From Akkermansia muciniphila (lineage in GTDB: Bacteria; Verrucomicrobiota; Verrucomicrobiia; Verrucomicrobiales; Akkermansiaceae): a stretch of 50,420 nt of DNA. The position numbers and the translations under genes are program-made. A model generated the notes under the pieces. The model saw nothing but the letters and a program-made list of their open reading frames with translations. It was not told the DNA's origin and did no database searches. Below are positions 1 through 7,208 of this stretch, piece after piece (the stretch's first letter is position 1; the number at the start of each line of letters is the position of its first letter). Where the stretch lies: contig CAMCCX010000008.1 of assembly GCA_945873305.1 (NCBI GenBank), positions 1 to 50,420 on the forward strand, read 5' to 3'.

Positions 1-111
1 GAGGACGGCGACTATCAGAAAAACCGCGAAACCCTGCGCGTCGAAAAACGCAAGGCCAGCCCGGCCGACACGCTCCGCCTCAAGCTCGCCCCGGCGGCGG
101 CGCTTGCGTGA
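1..111 (+). CDS. C-terminal end of a probable glycoside hydrolase (GH97-like), partial
   Basis: An open frame enters from the left edge and stops with TGA at 109-111, leaving 36 residues. The visible tail reads ADTLRLKLAP followed by an Ala-rich end. A last beta-strand of the form 'DTLxIKLAPGGG' is typical of the C-terminal domain of GH97 alpha-glucosidase/alpha-galactosidase proteins, which are common in Verrucomicrobiota and Bacteroidota. Here the Gly-rich end is replaced by Ala. The catalytic domain lies outside the window, so the assignment rests only on this short C-terminal pattern. Other secreted carbohydrate-active enzymes with a beta-sandwich tail remain possible. Confidence 0.4.
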   Translation, partial: EDGDYQKNRETLRVEKRKASPADTLRLKLAPAAALA

Positions 112-305
112 TGCTGGAAAAATCCACTGCCCACTCTGAAAGCCAGAGAAACCAGCGAGTCGGCACCATGGAAACCCGGTGAGGGACGAGTGCCATCCGG
201 TCTTCTCGGCCCGGTGATCCTCAGGACTCTCACGATCCAGCCATTTCCATTAGTGCTCGGCGCTCAACGGAATCACGGCGCAATAGGCACGGATACTTTC
301 ATGCA

Positions 306-571
306 TCAAGGGCCACCCAGCTCCGAGTTCCGCAGGGATCTTTGTTCGTCCAAAAACGCCCCGATCTCCCAGATCGGCGGCGGGAACCGCGCTGGAGCAA
401 ACGAGAATGCCAGCTTCCTCTGCCAAGGAGGACGCCGGAGCTGCCGGGCGCAGGCGGATACCGTCTGATTCAATCGTAATTTCCAGATCGTCACCCGGTT
501 TTACGGCAAAACGATCCCGAATGGCCTTGGGCACGACGATCCGACTCATTCGATGCAAGGGTCATACGCAT
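306..571 (-). pseudogene. SpoVT-AbrB (MazE/VapB-type) antitoxin relic with two frameshifts
   Basis: The clear core is SRIVVPKAIRDRFAVKPGDD followed by LEITIESDGIRLRP, the swapped-hairpin DNA-binding fold of AbrB/VapB antitoxins. The usual first strand (MRMTLASN, from ATG at 571 or 565) is in a different frame from the core, so a frameshift lies near 547. The expected C-terminal end (WEIGAFLDEQRS to SELGG, ending at 306) is again in another frame, with the second shift near 372-385. Downstream on the same strand, where a PIN toxin would be expected, only a short MKV-like start survives and no open frame follows. I read this as a decayed toxin-antitoxin module. A shorter functional protein starting at ATG 549 or at the TTG just upstream of it is the alternative. 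Confidence 0.6.
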
Positions 572-920
572 GGCAATCTTGCTGCATTTCCCACGGCTGA
601 AAAGCTGAGATGAAGAGCGGGAGCGAGGGAGGGGATTTCGCAGCGGTTTTAGGGTTTTTCGGAAGCGGGGCGAGAGCTTCAATGGGCCAAATTGAACGTT
701 TCCGGACCCCGTGACAATCTGGCGGTTCTCATCCTTTTGGAGGATGCCGGGCGAACCCATGAAGTCAGCAGGTCGGCAAGTTGAATTTTTTGAAGGTTTT
801 TCAACTCAGCAAGGCGCAAGAGCTCGAACTGGAGGCGGTGAAGGAGGCGCGGGTTTTTCGATGCGCCCGAAGCTCTTCCCCCTTGCCCGGCTCGCCGCTT
901 CATGCTTGCCTCCCGCCCTC
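572..920. other. Gene-free stretch upstream of argG
   Basis: I see no convincing coding sequence here. The argG frame stays open well upstream of the chosen start, but that extension does not resemble the family. One inverted repeat is visible, with arms AGTTGAA (779-785) and TTCAACT (800-806) around a T-rich loop. It could be a transcript hairpin or part of the argG leader. It only loosely resembles an arginine-repressor box, so I do not name it one. Confidence 0.3.
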
Positions 921-2204
921 ATGAAAATCGTCGTCGCTTACTCCGGTGGTCTTGACACCTCCGTCCTCCTGCTCTGGCTCAAGGCTAAATACAACGCGGA
1001 AATCATCGCCTATTGCGCGGACGTCGGCCAGGGCGACGAACTCGACGGCCTCGAAGCCAAGGCGCTCTCCACCGGTGCCTCCAAGTGCTTCATCGGCGAC
1101 CTCAAGGAAGACTTCGCCGCCAACTACATTTTCCCGATGATCCAGGCCGGCGCGATCTATGAAGGCCGCTACCTGCTCGGCACCTCCATCGCACGGCCCT
1201 GCATCACCAAGGCCATGATGGACGTCGCCCTCGCCGAGGGAGCCGACGCCATCGCCCACGGAGCCACCGGCAAGGGCAACGACCAAGTCCGTTTCGAACT
1301 CTCCGCCGCCGCCCTTGCGCCCAACGTCAAGTGCATTGCCCCGTGGCGCGACGCCGAGTTCCGCAAGGAATTCCCCGGCCGGGCCGAAATGATCGCCTAC
1401 GCCGAGGCCAACAACATCCCGATCAAGGCCTCCATGAAGAAGCCCTATTCCATGGACCGCAACCTCCTCCACATCTCCTTCGAAGCCGGAGCCATGGAAG
1501 ACCCGTGGTATGACGCCACCACCCCGGCGGATACCGACATGTATGTGCTCTCCGTTTCCCCGGAAGACGCGCCCGACCAAGCCGAATACATCGAGATCCT
1601 GTTTGAAAAAGGCAATGCCATCGGCCTCAAACACATCGACCTCTGCGCCCTCCTCGGCGAGTTGGGCGACGTGAAATCCACCGGCCAGCAAGACGGTTAC
1701 TCGCTCTTCACGCCCTACGGCATCATGCGCGTGCTCAATCTGCTCGGCGGTCGCAACGGCATCGGCCGCGTGGACATCGTGGAAAACCGCTTCGTCGGCA
1801 TGAAATCCCGCGGCATCTACGAAACCCCCGGCGGCACCATTCTGCTAGCCGCCCACCGCGATTTGGAAACTCTCGTCGTCGACCGCGAGTCCATGCACAT
1901 CCGCGACAGCCTCATCCCGAAATACGCGCAGCTCGTTTATAACGGTTTCTGGTTCGCCCCCGAGCGCGTCGCTATCCAGGCCCTCGTCACCGAAACACAG
2001 AAAACGGTCACCGGCGAGGTCCGCATGAAGCTCTACAAGGGCAACGTCATGCAAGCCGGTCGCCGCTCGCCGTTCAGCATGTATTCCGAAGCCGTCGCCA
2101 CCATGGAAGGCGGCCAGGAAGAAGCCTACAACCAGGACGACGCCACCGGCTTCATCGCCCTCAACGCTCTCCGCCTCAAAGCCACCGCCCGCCAAGGCCA
2201 ATAA
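921..2204 (+). CDS. argG: Argininosuccinate synthase
   Basis: This enzyme makes argininosuccinate from citrulline, aspartate and ATP, the penultimate step of arginine synthesis, in the cytoplasm. The 427-residue product starts [20 protein letters not shown], where SGGLDTS is the N-type ATP-pyrophosphatase P-loop. The family patterns [24 protein letters not shown] and [10 protein letters not shown] follow in order. Length is normal for the short bacterial form. I chose ATG 921 because the first strand of the fold begins there; an earlier in-frame start would add about 70 residues unlike the family. No strong Shine-Dalgarno sequence precedes it. No other arginine gene is adjacent, and a hairpin follows directly, so it is probably transcribed alone. 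Confidence 0.97.
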   Translation: MKIVVAYSGGLDTSVLLLWLKAKYNAEIIAYCADVGQGDELDGLEAKALSTGASKCFIGDLKEDFAANYIFPMIQAGAIYEGRYLLGTSIARPCITKAMMDVALAEGADAIAHGATGKGNDQVRFELSAAALAPNVKCIAPWRDAEFRKEFPGRAEMIAYAEANNIPIKASMKKPYSMDRNLLHISFEAGAMEDPWYDATTPADTDMYVLSVSPEDAPDQAEYIEILFEKGNAIGLKHIDLCALLGELGDVKSTGQQDGYSLFTPYGIMRVLNLLGGRNGIGRVDIVENRFVGMKSRGIYETPGGTILLAAHRDLETLVVDRESMHIRDSLIPKYAQLVYNGFWFAPERVAIQALVTETQKTVTGEVRMKLYKGNVMQAGRRSPFSMYSEAVATMEGGQEEAYNQDDATGFIALNALRLKATARQGQ

Positions 2205-2205
2205 G

Positions 2206-2232
2206 GAGAAGGGGCTTGCCGGCCCTTTTTTC
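2206..2232 (+). terminator. Possible Rho-independent terminator after argG
   Basis: An AAGGG arm pairs with CCCTT just before a run of six T (from 2226), two bases after the argG stop. The centre of the stem is imperfect, so the call is moderate. Confidence 0.45.
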
Positions 2233-2290
2233 CAACAGGCGTCAATGACGCGCGCGGCCGTTTGTGCTTGCTGGGAGAGGTGATCTCCCG

Positions 2291-3046
2291 ATGGTTCGGC
2301 GGGAGATGCTTTCGGATCCGTCGGTTTATGCTTTGGCGCTGTTGGCGGCTTTGTGCATCGGTTTGTCGAAGGCGGGTTTCAGCGGGATCTCGATGGTGTC
2401 GGTGGTGTTGCTGGCGGATATTTACGGTTCGAAGGCGTCGGTGGGCCTGGCGCTGCCTTTATTAATAGCGGCGGATCTGATGGCTTATCCGGCGTTTTTG
2501 AAACACGGCTCGTGGCGGCCGGTGTGGAAATTGCTGGGGCCGGCCTTGCTCGGGATCGCGGCGGGCTGGTGGCTGTTGGGCGGGATTTCGGAAATCACGG
2601 CGCGGCGGGTGATCGGCGGCTGCGTGCTTTTCATGGTGGCGTTGCAGGTGTTCCGGCGCTGGCAGGCGGCGGGCTTCGACCGCTTGGCGGAGTCGGGCGG
2701 GTTTGGTCTGAGCGCGGGGGTTTTAGGCGGTTTCGCGACGATGCTGGCCAACGCGGCCGGCCCGGTGATCCAGCTTTACCTGATGGCGCGGCGGGTCCCG
2801 AAGATGGAGCTCATCGGCATCGGCGCGCGGTTTTTCCTGCTGATCAATCTGATCAAGGTGCCGCTCAACGCGCGGCTGGCGCTGATCACGCCGGAGAGTT
2901 TGTTGGAAAATCTCAAGCTGCTGCCGGCGGTGGCGGTGGGGATCGTGGGCGGGAAATGGCTGCTGCAGCATGTGCCGCAGGCGGCCTTCGAATGGATGAT
3001 CGTGGTCTTCTCCACGCTCGCCGGGCTGCGGATGATTTTCTGGTGA
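2291..3046 (+). CDS. TSUP-family membrane exporter (TauE/SafE-like)
   Basis: This is an integral membrane protein of the sulfite/organosulfonate exporter (TSUP) family. Some members export sulfite, sulfoacetate or related anions; the substrate here cannot be read from sequence. The protein (about 251 aa) is almost entirely hydrophobic helices. The first contains GLSKAGFSGISMVSV, and the internally repeated partner contains GFATMLANAAGPVIQLYLM; this pair of Gly-rich motifs marks the two TSUP halves. ATG 2291 has a GGGAGAGG sequence about 10 bases upstream; ATG 2306 (MLSDPSVYALAL) is an equally plausible start. Its 3' end runs directly into the fragment of a different gene at 3036, so the region downstream has been rearranged. 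Confidence 0.88.
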   Translation: MVRREMLSDPSVYALALLAALCIGLSKAGFSGISMVSVVLLADIYGSKASVGLALPLLIAADLMAYPAFLKHGSWRPVWKLLGPALLGIAAGWWLLGGISEITARRVIGGCVLFMVALQVFRRWQAAGFDRLAESGGFGLSAGVLGGFATMLANAAGPVIQLYLMARRVPKMELIGIGARFFLLINLIKVPLNARLALITPESLLENLKLLPAVAVGIVGGKWLLQHVPQAAFEWMIVVFSTLAGLRMIFW

Positions 3047-3437
3047 TTTCCGGGCGGATGCCGATGGCGACCGAATGCCTGACGCCTTCGAGTTCGCAAA
3101 TCATCTCAACCCGGACTCCGCCGCGGACGCGCCGGAGGATAACGATGGCGACGGGGCGACGAACGTGCAGGAATACTTTGCGGGCACCCATCCCGGGAAT
3201 TCCGCAAGCGTGTTGCGGGCCGGGATCCGGCGGGTCGGCGCTTCGGTCGAGTTCTCCTTTGAGGCCATCGCGAACAAGGTCTATCAAGTGGAGTTTCGCG
3301 GGGATCTCTCGACCACCACCGACTGGACGGTGCTTGTACCGAATCTCACACGTTCGACCGCGGGGCTGTTACAGATCAGCGATTCCGCCACGGCCAACCT
3401 GACGTGCTGCTTCTATCGCGTTCGCGTCATGCGCTGA
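3036..3437 (+). pseudogene. C-terminal fragment of a secreted calcium-repeat protein, 5' part lost
   Basis: The frame is open from a stop at about 3033 and reads DADGDRMPDAFEFANHLNP, then DNDGDGATNVQEYFAGTHPG, then a beta-rich tail to 3437. Paired D-x-D-G-D segments followed by M-P-D-x-F/W-E and a 'N-x-x-E-Y-x-A-G-T-x-P' segment are the thrombospondin-type-3/dockerin-like calcium repeats found near the C-terminus of many secreted Verrucomicrobiota proteins. In intact genes hundreds of residues and a signal peptide precede this unit. Here only about 130 codons remain, and the 5' end overlaps the end of the TSUP gene. ATG 3075 could start a 120-residue product, but it would begin in the middle of the first repeat. 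I interpret it as a remnant. Confidence 0.7.
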
Positions 3438-3510
3438 TGTTTCCGAGCGAGTTTGGAACGCCTGTAAATAAACCGCGCAATCGGTTCGCGAGTTTGTCAG
3501 GATCGTCGCC

Positions 3511-5391
3511 GTGAAACCATTAGTTGCGAGTGATTGGCCCCGGCTGATCCGGCCGGGGAGCCGGGTCTTCCTCGGCGGCGGGGCTTCGGTGCCGTTCGCC
3601 TTGGTGAGGTCGATGCTGGATATGGCCGGAAATTTCAAGGACGTCGAGCTGGTCCACATCCACGGACTCGGCGAGACGCCGTGGATCGATCCGCAATACG
3701 AGCAGGTGCTGCGGACGAATTCGTTTTATCTAACGCCATCGCTGCGGGAGGCGGTGGAGCGCGGGCAGGCGGACTACACGCCGTGCGCGATGTCCGAGGT
3801 GCCCTCGCTTTTCAAAAACGGACCGCTGCCGCTGGATGTCGCGCTGGTCCAGGTGAGTCCGCCGGACGCGGACGGCTGGTGCTCGCTCGGAGTGAGCGTG
3901 GACGTGGTGAAATCCGCGGTGCAATGCGCGCGCACGGTGATCGCCCAGATCAACCCGAAGATGCCGCGGACTTGCGGCGACACCTTGATTTCTATCAAGA
4001 AGATCGCTTGGTTCATCGGGCATTCCGCGGCTTTGCCGGAGGTGGCGCGGGCGATTCTCGACGAGCGCCACGAGCGGATCGGCCGTTATGCGGCGCAGCT
4101 CATCGAGGACGGCTCGACGATCCAGTCGGGGCTCGGGAACAGCCCGCAAGCGGTCGTCCGGGCCTTGCGCAAACACCGCCATCTCGGGATTCACACGGGC
4201 ATGTTCAACGACGCGCTGATGGAGTTGGTGCGCTGCGGCGCGGTGGATCATTCGATGAAAAGCTACCTGCCGGGCAAGATCATCGCCAGCCACGTGCTGG
4301 GCAGCCGCAAGCTCTATCAATTCGTGGACGGGAACCCGGACGTCGAGCTTCACCCGAGCGACTGGGTGAACGATCCGCACCGGATCGCGCGCAACCAGCG
4401 GATGGTGGCGATCAACGGCGCGCGGGAAATCGATCTGACCGGCCAGGTGGTTAGGGATTCGAGCGGGCACCGGTTTTACGGCGGGATCGGCGCGTTGCAG
4501 GATTTCATCCGGGGCGCGGGCCGGAGCAAACAGGGGCGGCCGATCATCGCGCTGACGTCCACCGCCGACGAGGACGGGCGCTCGCGGATCGTCGCGGGAC
4601 TGGAATCCGGCAGCGGCGTCTGCACCGGGCGGGGGGACGTCCATCACGTGGTGACGGAATACGGCGTTGCGAATTTGCACGGCCGCAGCATCCGGGAGCG
4701 GGTGGCGAGGCTGGTGGAAATCGCCCACCCGGATCACCGGGAGTCGTTGCTCGCCGGTGCCCACGCCCGCGGTTGGCTGCCGAAGTTTTTCACGATGCCG
4801 GGCTCGGGGCGGGGGATGGATGACATTGAAACCGGCTGGGTCCTGTTTCAAACGACGCGGCTGTTTTTGCGCCCGCTGCACCCGAGCGACATGCGGATCT
4901 TGCAGGAGTTTTTCTACTCGCACGACGCGGAGACGGTCCGCCTGCGCTACGGCTACGTCCGCGACCAGATGACGGGTGAGTCCGCCTACAAGCTCGCGGC
5001 GGTGGACCAGTCGAAAGACGTCGCGCTGGGGATCTTCGCCGAGCATCGCGGCCAACACGAGCTGCGGGCGATCGGCCGATATTTTCTCGATGCGGATCGG
5101 AAAAGCGCGGAAGTGGCGTTTGTCGTCCATGAGGGGACCCGGCACCTGGGAATCGCGGGGTATTTGCTCGGAGAGCTGGCGACGGTCGCCAAGCGCCGCG
5201 GGATCAAGGAATTCTGGGCGAGCGTGATGCCGGACAACCGGGCGATGGCGGGACTGTTTCTGGCCGTCGGCGGCGTGGAGTCAAAGGCTGACAGCGAGGG
5301 CGAGCGCGAATTCAGGATTCCCGTCGAGCGGATCCTGAAATCGCGGAAAAAGTTTCTGGAGCGGAAGACGATCCAACGCATCGAACGCTGA
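3511..5391 (+). CDS. Acetyl-CoA hydrolase/CoA-transferase fused to a GNAT acetyltransferase
   Basis: This is a two-domain cytoplasmic protein of 626 aa. Residues 1-440 form an acetyl-CoA hydrolase/4-hydroxybutyrate CoA-transferase-type domain: GSRVFLGGGASVPFALV near the start, then VSPPDADGWCSLGVSVDV, GSTIQSGLGNSP and VVTEYGVANLHGRSIRER, with Glu383 in the TEYG segment matching the position of the CoA-thioester-forming glutamate. From about 448 (TTRLFLRPLHPSDM) to the end is a GNAT domain, with HEGTRHLGIAGYLLGELATVAK as the acetyl-CoA pyrophosphate loop region. Such fusions are known in several bacterial phyla; the acyl acceptor is unknown. The link suggests coupled acyl-CoA turnover and protein or metabolite acetylation. 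GTG 3511 is chosen because the first conserved strand follows at once. It lies alone between unrelated genes. Confidence 0.9.
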   Translation: MKPLVASDWPRLIRPGSRVFLGGGASVPFALVRSMLDMAGNFKDVELVHIHGLGETPWIDPQYEQVLRTNSFYLTPSLREAVERGQADYTPCAMSEVPSLFKNGPLPLDVALVQVSPPDADGWCSLGVSVDVVKSAVQCARTVIAQINPKMPRTCGDTLISIKKIAWFIGHSAALPEVARAILDERHERIGRYAAQLIEDGSTIQSGLGNSPQAVVRALRKHRHLGIHTGMFNDALMELVRCGAVDHSMKSYLPGKIIASHVLGSRKLYQFVDGNPDVELHPSDWVNDPHRIARNQRMVAINGAREIDLTGQVVRDSSGHRFYGGIGALQDFIRGAGRSKQGRPIIALTSTADEDGRSRIVAGLESGSGVCTGRGDVHHVVTEYGVANLHGRSIRERVARLVEIAHPDHRESLLAGAHARGWLPKFFTMPGSGRGMDDIETGWVLFQTTRLFLRPLHPSDMRILQEFFYSHDAETVRLRYGYVRDQMTGESAYKLAAVDQSKDVALGIFAEHRGQHELRAIGRYFLDADRKSAEVAFVVHEGTRHLGIAGYLLGELATVAKRRGIKEFWASVMPDNRAMAGLFLAVGGVESKADSEGEREFRIPVERILKSRKKFLERKTIQRIER

Positions 5392-5432
5392 ATGATGGGG
5401 GATCGCAGGCTTTTCACCCTCATCCGCCGGAT

Positions 5433-5825
5433 CTAAGCCTCCGGCCCCATCACCCGCACCTGCGGCAGGCATCCAAAGTGCCTGTCGCGGGTGAGAAGCA
5501 GGGTGCCGTGTTCCATGCAGGAGGCGGCGATCCAAATGTCATTTTCAGGCAAGGGAGTTCCCTGAAAGCGGAGGAATTTCTTCAGCGCCGCATAGTGCCG
5601 GGCGGTCGAGTCAGTCACAGGATTCACAACGACGGCCGGGTCCGCCAAAAATCTCTCAAGGTCCGTGACATTCACCATCTCCTGGTTCCCACAGGCAAAA
5701 CCATCACAAAGCTCGCCGATCACGGTCGCACTCACATGAACTTCGTCTGCCGTCGAAATCTCAGCCATCCACCGCAGCCCCCGCTTCCAATCGGAGTAGG
5801 CATTGGCGTCGAGGGCGATCTTCAT
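5433..5825 (-). CDS. PIN-domain ribonuclease toxin (VapC/FitB type)
   Basis: The 130-residue protein begins MKIALDANAYSDWKRG, carrying the first PIN acidic residue (D-x-N-x-Y/F-S). A conserved acidic residue follows in VIGELCDGFA, and a third in PLPENDIWIAASCMEHG. TRDRHFGCLPQ supplies the last, so the metal-binding set of a PIN nuclease is complete. VapC-type toxins cut tRNA or rRNA and are blocked by their antitoxin. ATG 5825 overlaps the antitoxin stop (ATGA), the usual coupling for such pairs; GTG 5831 is an alternative start. Unlike the relic at 306-571, nothing here is broken. Confidence 0.9.
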   Translation of the reverse strand: MKIALDANAYSDWKRGLRWMAEISTADEVHVSATVIGELCDGFACGNQEMVNVTDLERFLADPAVVVNPVTDSTARHYAALKKFLRFQGTPLPENDIWIAASCMEHGTLLLTRDRHFGCLPQVRVMGPEA

Positions 5826-6070
5826 TTCCACGTCTCCTCATCAATGTGGGAACACTCTTCCATGGCCACCTCAAACTCCGGGCCAAAACCTTCAGGGCAG
5901 GTCCCGGAAAATCGCTCCAGCCCATTGGTCCTGGGTTTGCCATCCACGCCCAGGCCCTTTTTCAAAGCCGCCGCCAAGACGGCGTTCATCGAGACGCCCT
6001 TTTCGGCAGCAAGGGCTTTCGCCTTCGCGACCCACTCCTCCTCCACTTGCCTGATCGTCACTTGAGTCAT
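5822..6070 (-). CDS. Ribbon-helix-helix antitoxin partner of the PIN toxin
   Basis: The 82-residue product starts MTQVTIRQVEEEWVAKAKAL and continues AAEKGVSMNAVLAAALKKGL, a beta-strand followed by two helices with the small-residue turn of Arc/MetJ (FitA-like) DNA-binding proteins. The C-terminal half (ERFSGTCPEGFGPEFEVAM) is acidic and probably binds the toxin. It is upstream of the toxin and overlaps it by 4 bases. Two copies of a palindrome lie at and upstream of its start codon, so it probably represses its own operon. An in-frame ATG nine codons upstream would put the start inside the operator, so I favour 6070. Confidence 0.85.
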   Translation of the reverse strand: MTQVTIRQVEEEWVAKAKALAAEKGVSMNAVLAAALKKGLGVDGKPRTNGLERFSGTCPEGFGPEFEVAMEECSHIDEETWK

Positions 6071-6106
6071 GCATGCACATTGCTTGTGAATATGCATGCA
6101 GTCAAG
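6061..6106. promoter_or_regulatory. Paired palindromic operator of the toxin-antitoxin operon
   Basis: The octamer TGCATGCA occurs at 6070-6077 and again at 6093-6100. The flanks extend the symmetry: CTTGAGT at 6061-6067 mirrors AGTCAAG at 6100-6106. The two half-sites sit at the antitoxin start and just upstream, about two helical turns apart, as expected for cooperative binding by a ribbon-helix-helix dimer. The function is inferred from position and symmetry. Confidence 0.6.
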
Positions 6107-6121
6107 TCGCTCTTCTTTCTC

Positions 6122-6569
6122 ATGTTTACCGAAGACCAGCTCCTGCCACTTTCCGCGCTCCAGCATTGGCTGTATTGCCCGCGCCAGTGCGCGTTGATCC
6201 ATCTGGAGCAGGCGTGGGCGGAAAACAAATTCACCGCCGAGGGGCAGGTGCTTCACAAGAAGGCGCACGAGGGTGAGGACGAGAGCAAAGCTGGCGTGCG
6301 GATCACGCGGAGCATGGCGGTGCGCTCGTTCGCGCTCGGGATCTCCGGCCAGTGCGACATCGTGGAAATTCACCCTGCGGGTGAAGATTTGAAATTTGAG
6401 ATCTCAAATTTGAGAGGAAGAGCACCTGAAACCGCGCATGAGCTGCCCGAAGGCGATCTCAAATTTCAAATCTCAAATTTCAAATGCACCGCGCGAGCGG
6501 TGCCTGTGGAATACAAGCGCGGCAAGCCGAAGTCGCACCGGGCGGATGAAGTCCAGCTCTGCGCCCAAG
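6122..6569 (+). pseudogene. cas4: 5' part of cas4, truncated by a deletion
   Basis: From ATG 6122 the frame reads MFTEDQLLPLSALQHWLYCP, then RQCALIHLEQAWAENKFTAE and GQVLHKKAHEGEDESKAG, the N-terminal half of standalone Cas4, the exonuclease that trims prespacers with Cas1-Cas2. Later [20 protein letters not shown] contains the RecB-type nuclease motif (E and the YKRGKPK lysines). The first Cas4 cluster cysteine is in YCPRQC. The frame then breaks off at LCAQ, and the next bases are in the Cas2 reading frame. The last ~90 residues, including the remaining cluster cysteines, are gone. A short AT-rich repeat has also expanded inside the gene (6386-6484). The product cannot be functional Cas4. 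Confidence 0.85.
6386..6484. repeat. AAATTTGAGATCT-type microrepeats inside the cas4 relic
   Basis: Two copies of an AT-rich self-complementary unit lie at 6386-6414 and 6455-6484, each built from alternating AAATTTGA and TCAAATTT words. They stay in frame, encoding DLKFEISNL and DLKFQISNF, where intact Cas4 proteins have no such segment. They look like inserted dispersed short repeats. Confidence 0.6.
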
Positions 6570-6725
6570 GTCGATCCTGCGCAGCTCGTGACCTTCAAAG
6601 CTCGCCTGCTCGACATCATCGATCCCGAAACCGACAGTCTCCGCTTCTACCATCTCGGCAGCAACTGGCACCACAAGGTCGAGCACCACGGCGCGAATGA
6701 TGGTTATGATGTGGAAGGAACGCTT
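6570..6725 (+). pseudogene. cas2: 3' part of cas2, fused to the cas4 fragment
   Basis: Immediately after the cas4 break the frame that starts at 6570 reads [20 protein letters not shown], then [20 protein letters not shown] and [12 protein letters not shown]. This is the C-terminal two thirds of Cas2, and the GSNW..KVEH segment is characteristic of type I-C-like Cas2. The N-terminal third, with the metal-binding Asp, is missing, as is all of cas1, which normally lies between cas4 and cas2. The 3' end runs into foreign sequence two or three residues before the expected stop. No start codon serves this frame. It shows that the locus once held a cas4-cas1-cas2 adaptation module. Confidence 0.8.
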
Positions 6726-6970
6726 TGTGACAAAAACGTCACTTGTACCCTTCGGTCAGTACTGGCACAACTTTCGCGGTGCCACGCAAGTCCAGAACAG
6801 TTCTACCCGATGTTTCCCGGCTTCAGGGATTCAAGCTGCTGGAGCGGTTCCGTGAGGTCTTCGCCGGACTCGACGCGCGTCGGACCAAATCCCCGCGCGA
6901 GCTCGACGCCGCCGGCTATTTTCCGATGATTCTCTTCACCCTGCTCACTCGCTGTTTCGGCTTATTTTAA
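6726..6970 (+). mobile_element. Possible transposase N-terminal remnant
   Basis: The sequence changes character after the cas2 fragment, starting with a short inverted repeat (GTGAC 6727-6731, GTCAC 6738-6742). A frame ending at 6970 then reads [20 protein letters not shown] and [19 protein letters not shown]. This resembles the N-terminal helical region of IS4-like transposases of this phylum as I recall them. No catalytic domain is present and the frame ends abruptly, so at most it is a fragment. Another helical protein fragment is possible. Confidence 0.3.
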
Positions 6971-6989
6971 AGGGAAACAGCTGGAAAGC

Positions 6990-7064
6990 TGGTGCACGCT
7001 AGAGGGTTCGAACCTCTGACCCCATCCGTGTGAAGGATGTGCTCTACCACTGAGCTAAGCATGC
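6990..7064 (-). tRNA. tRNA-Val (anticodon CAC)
   Basis: On the minus strand a full cloverleaf reads from GCATGCT at 7064 to AGCGTGC-A-CCA at 6990. The seven acceptor pairs hold with one G-T. The D-arm contains AGCTCAGTGG, the anticodon stem CATCC/GGATG encloses TTCACAC (anticodon CAC), and the T-arm contains GGTTCGAACC. CCA is encoded. Confidence 0.95.
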
Positions 7065-7208
7065 TTTGTCCAGAAACGGCCGCCAACTTGCGGCCGGGCG
7101 GGAGAATTAATGGCCCGGGCGGGGCTTGGCAAGCAATTCAGCGCGCCGGGTGGATTTTAAACTTTGTGGCCGCGTCCGCCCCGTTACTCTCCGCCCACAG
7201 CAAGACCC

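Noticed and set aside
779-806. Inverted repeat upstream of argG as an ArgR box
   Set aside because: Only one half resembles TGAAT; the second half and the spacing do not fit the ARG-box consensus.
900-1691. Long minus-strand open frame opposite argG
   Set aside because: It mirrors the strong codon bias of argG, has no family pattern and lies wholly within a certain gene.
3730-5145. 471-codon minus-strand frame opposite the CoA-transferase gene
   Set aside because: It is Arg/Pro/Ala-rich, shows no domain, and is explained by the GC-rich third positions of the real gene.
6100-6975. A CRISPR repeat array near the cas4/cas2 relic
   Set aside because: No regularly spaced repeat of 28-37 bases is present; the only repeats are AT-rich microrepeats inside the gene fragment.
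7001-7020. tRNA-Val 3' end as the attachment site of an island holding the CRISPR relic
   Set aside because: I found no second copy of the tRNA-Val 3' end and no integrase on that side.
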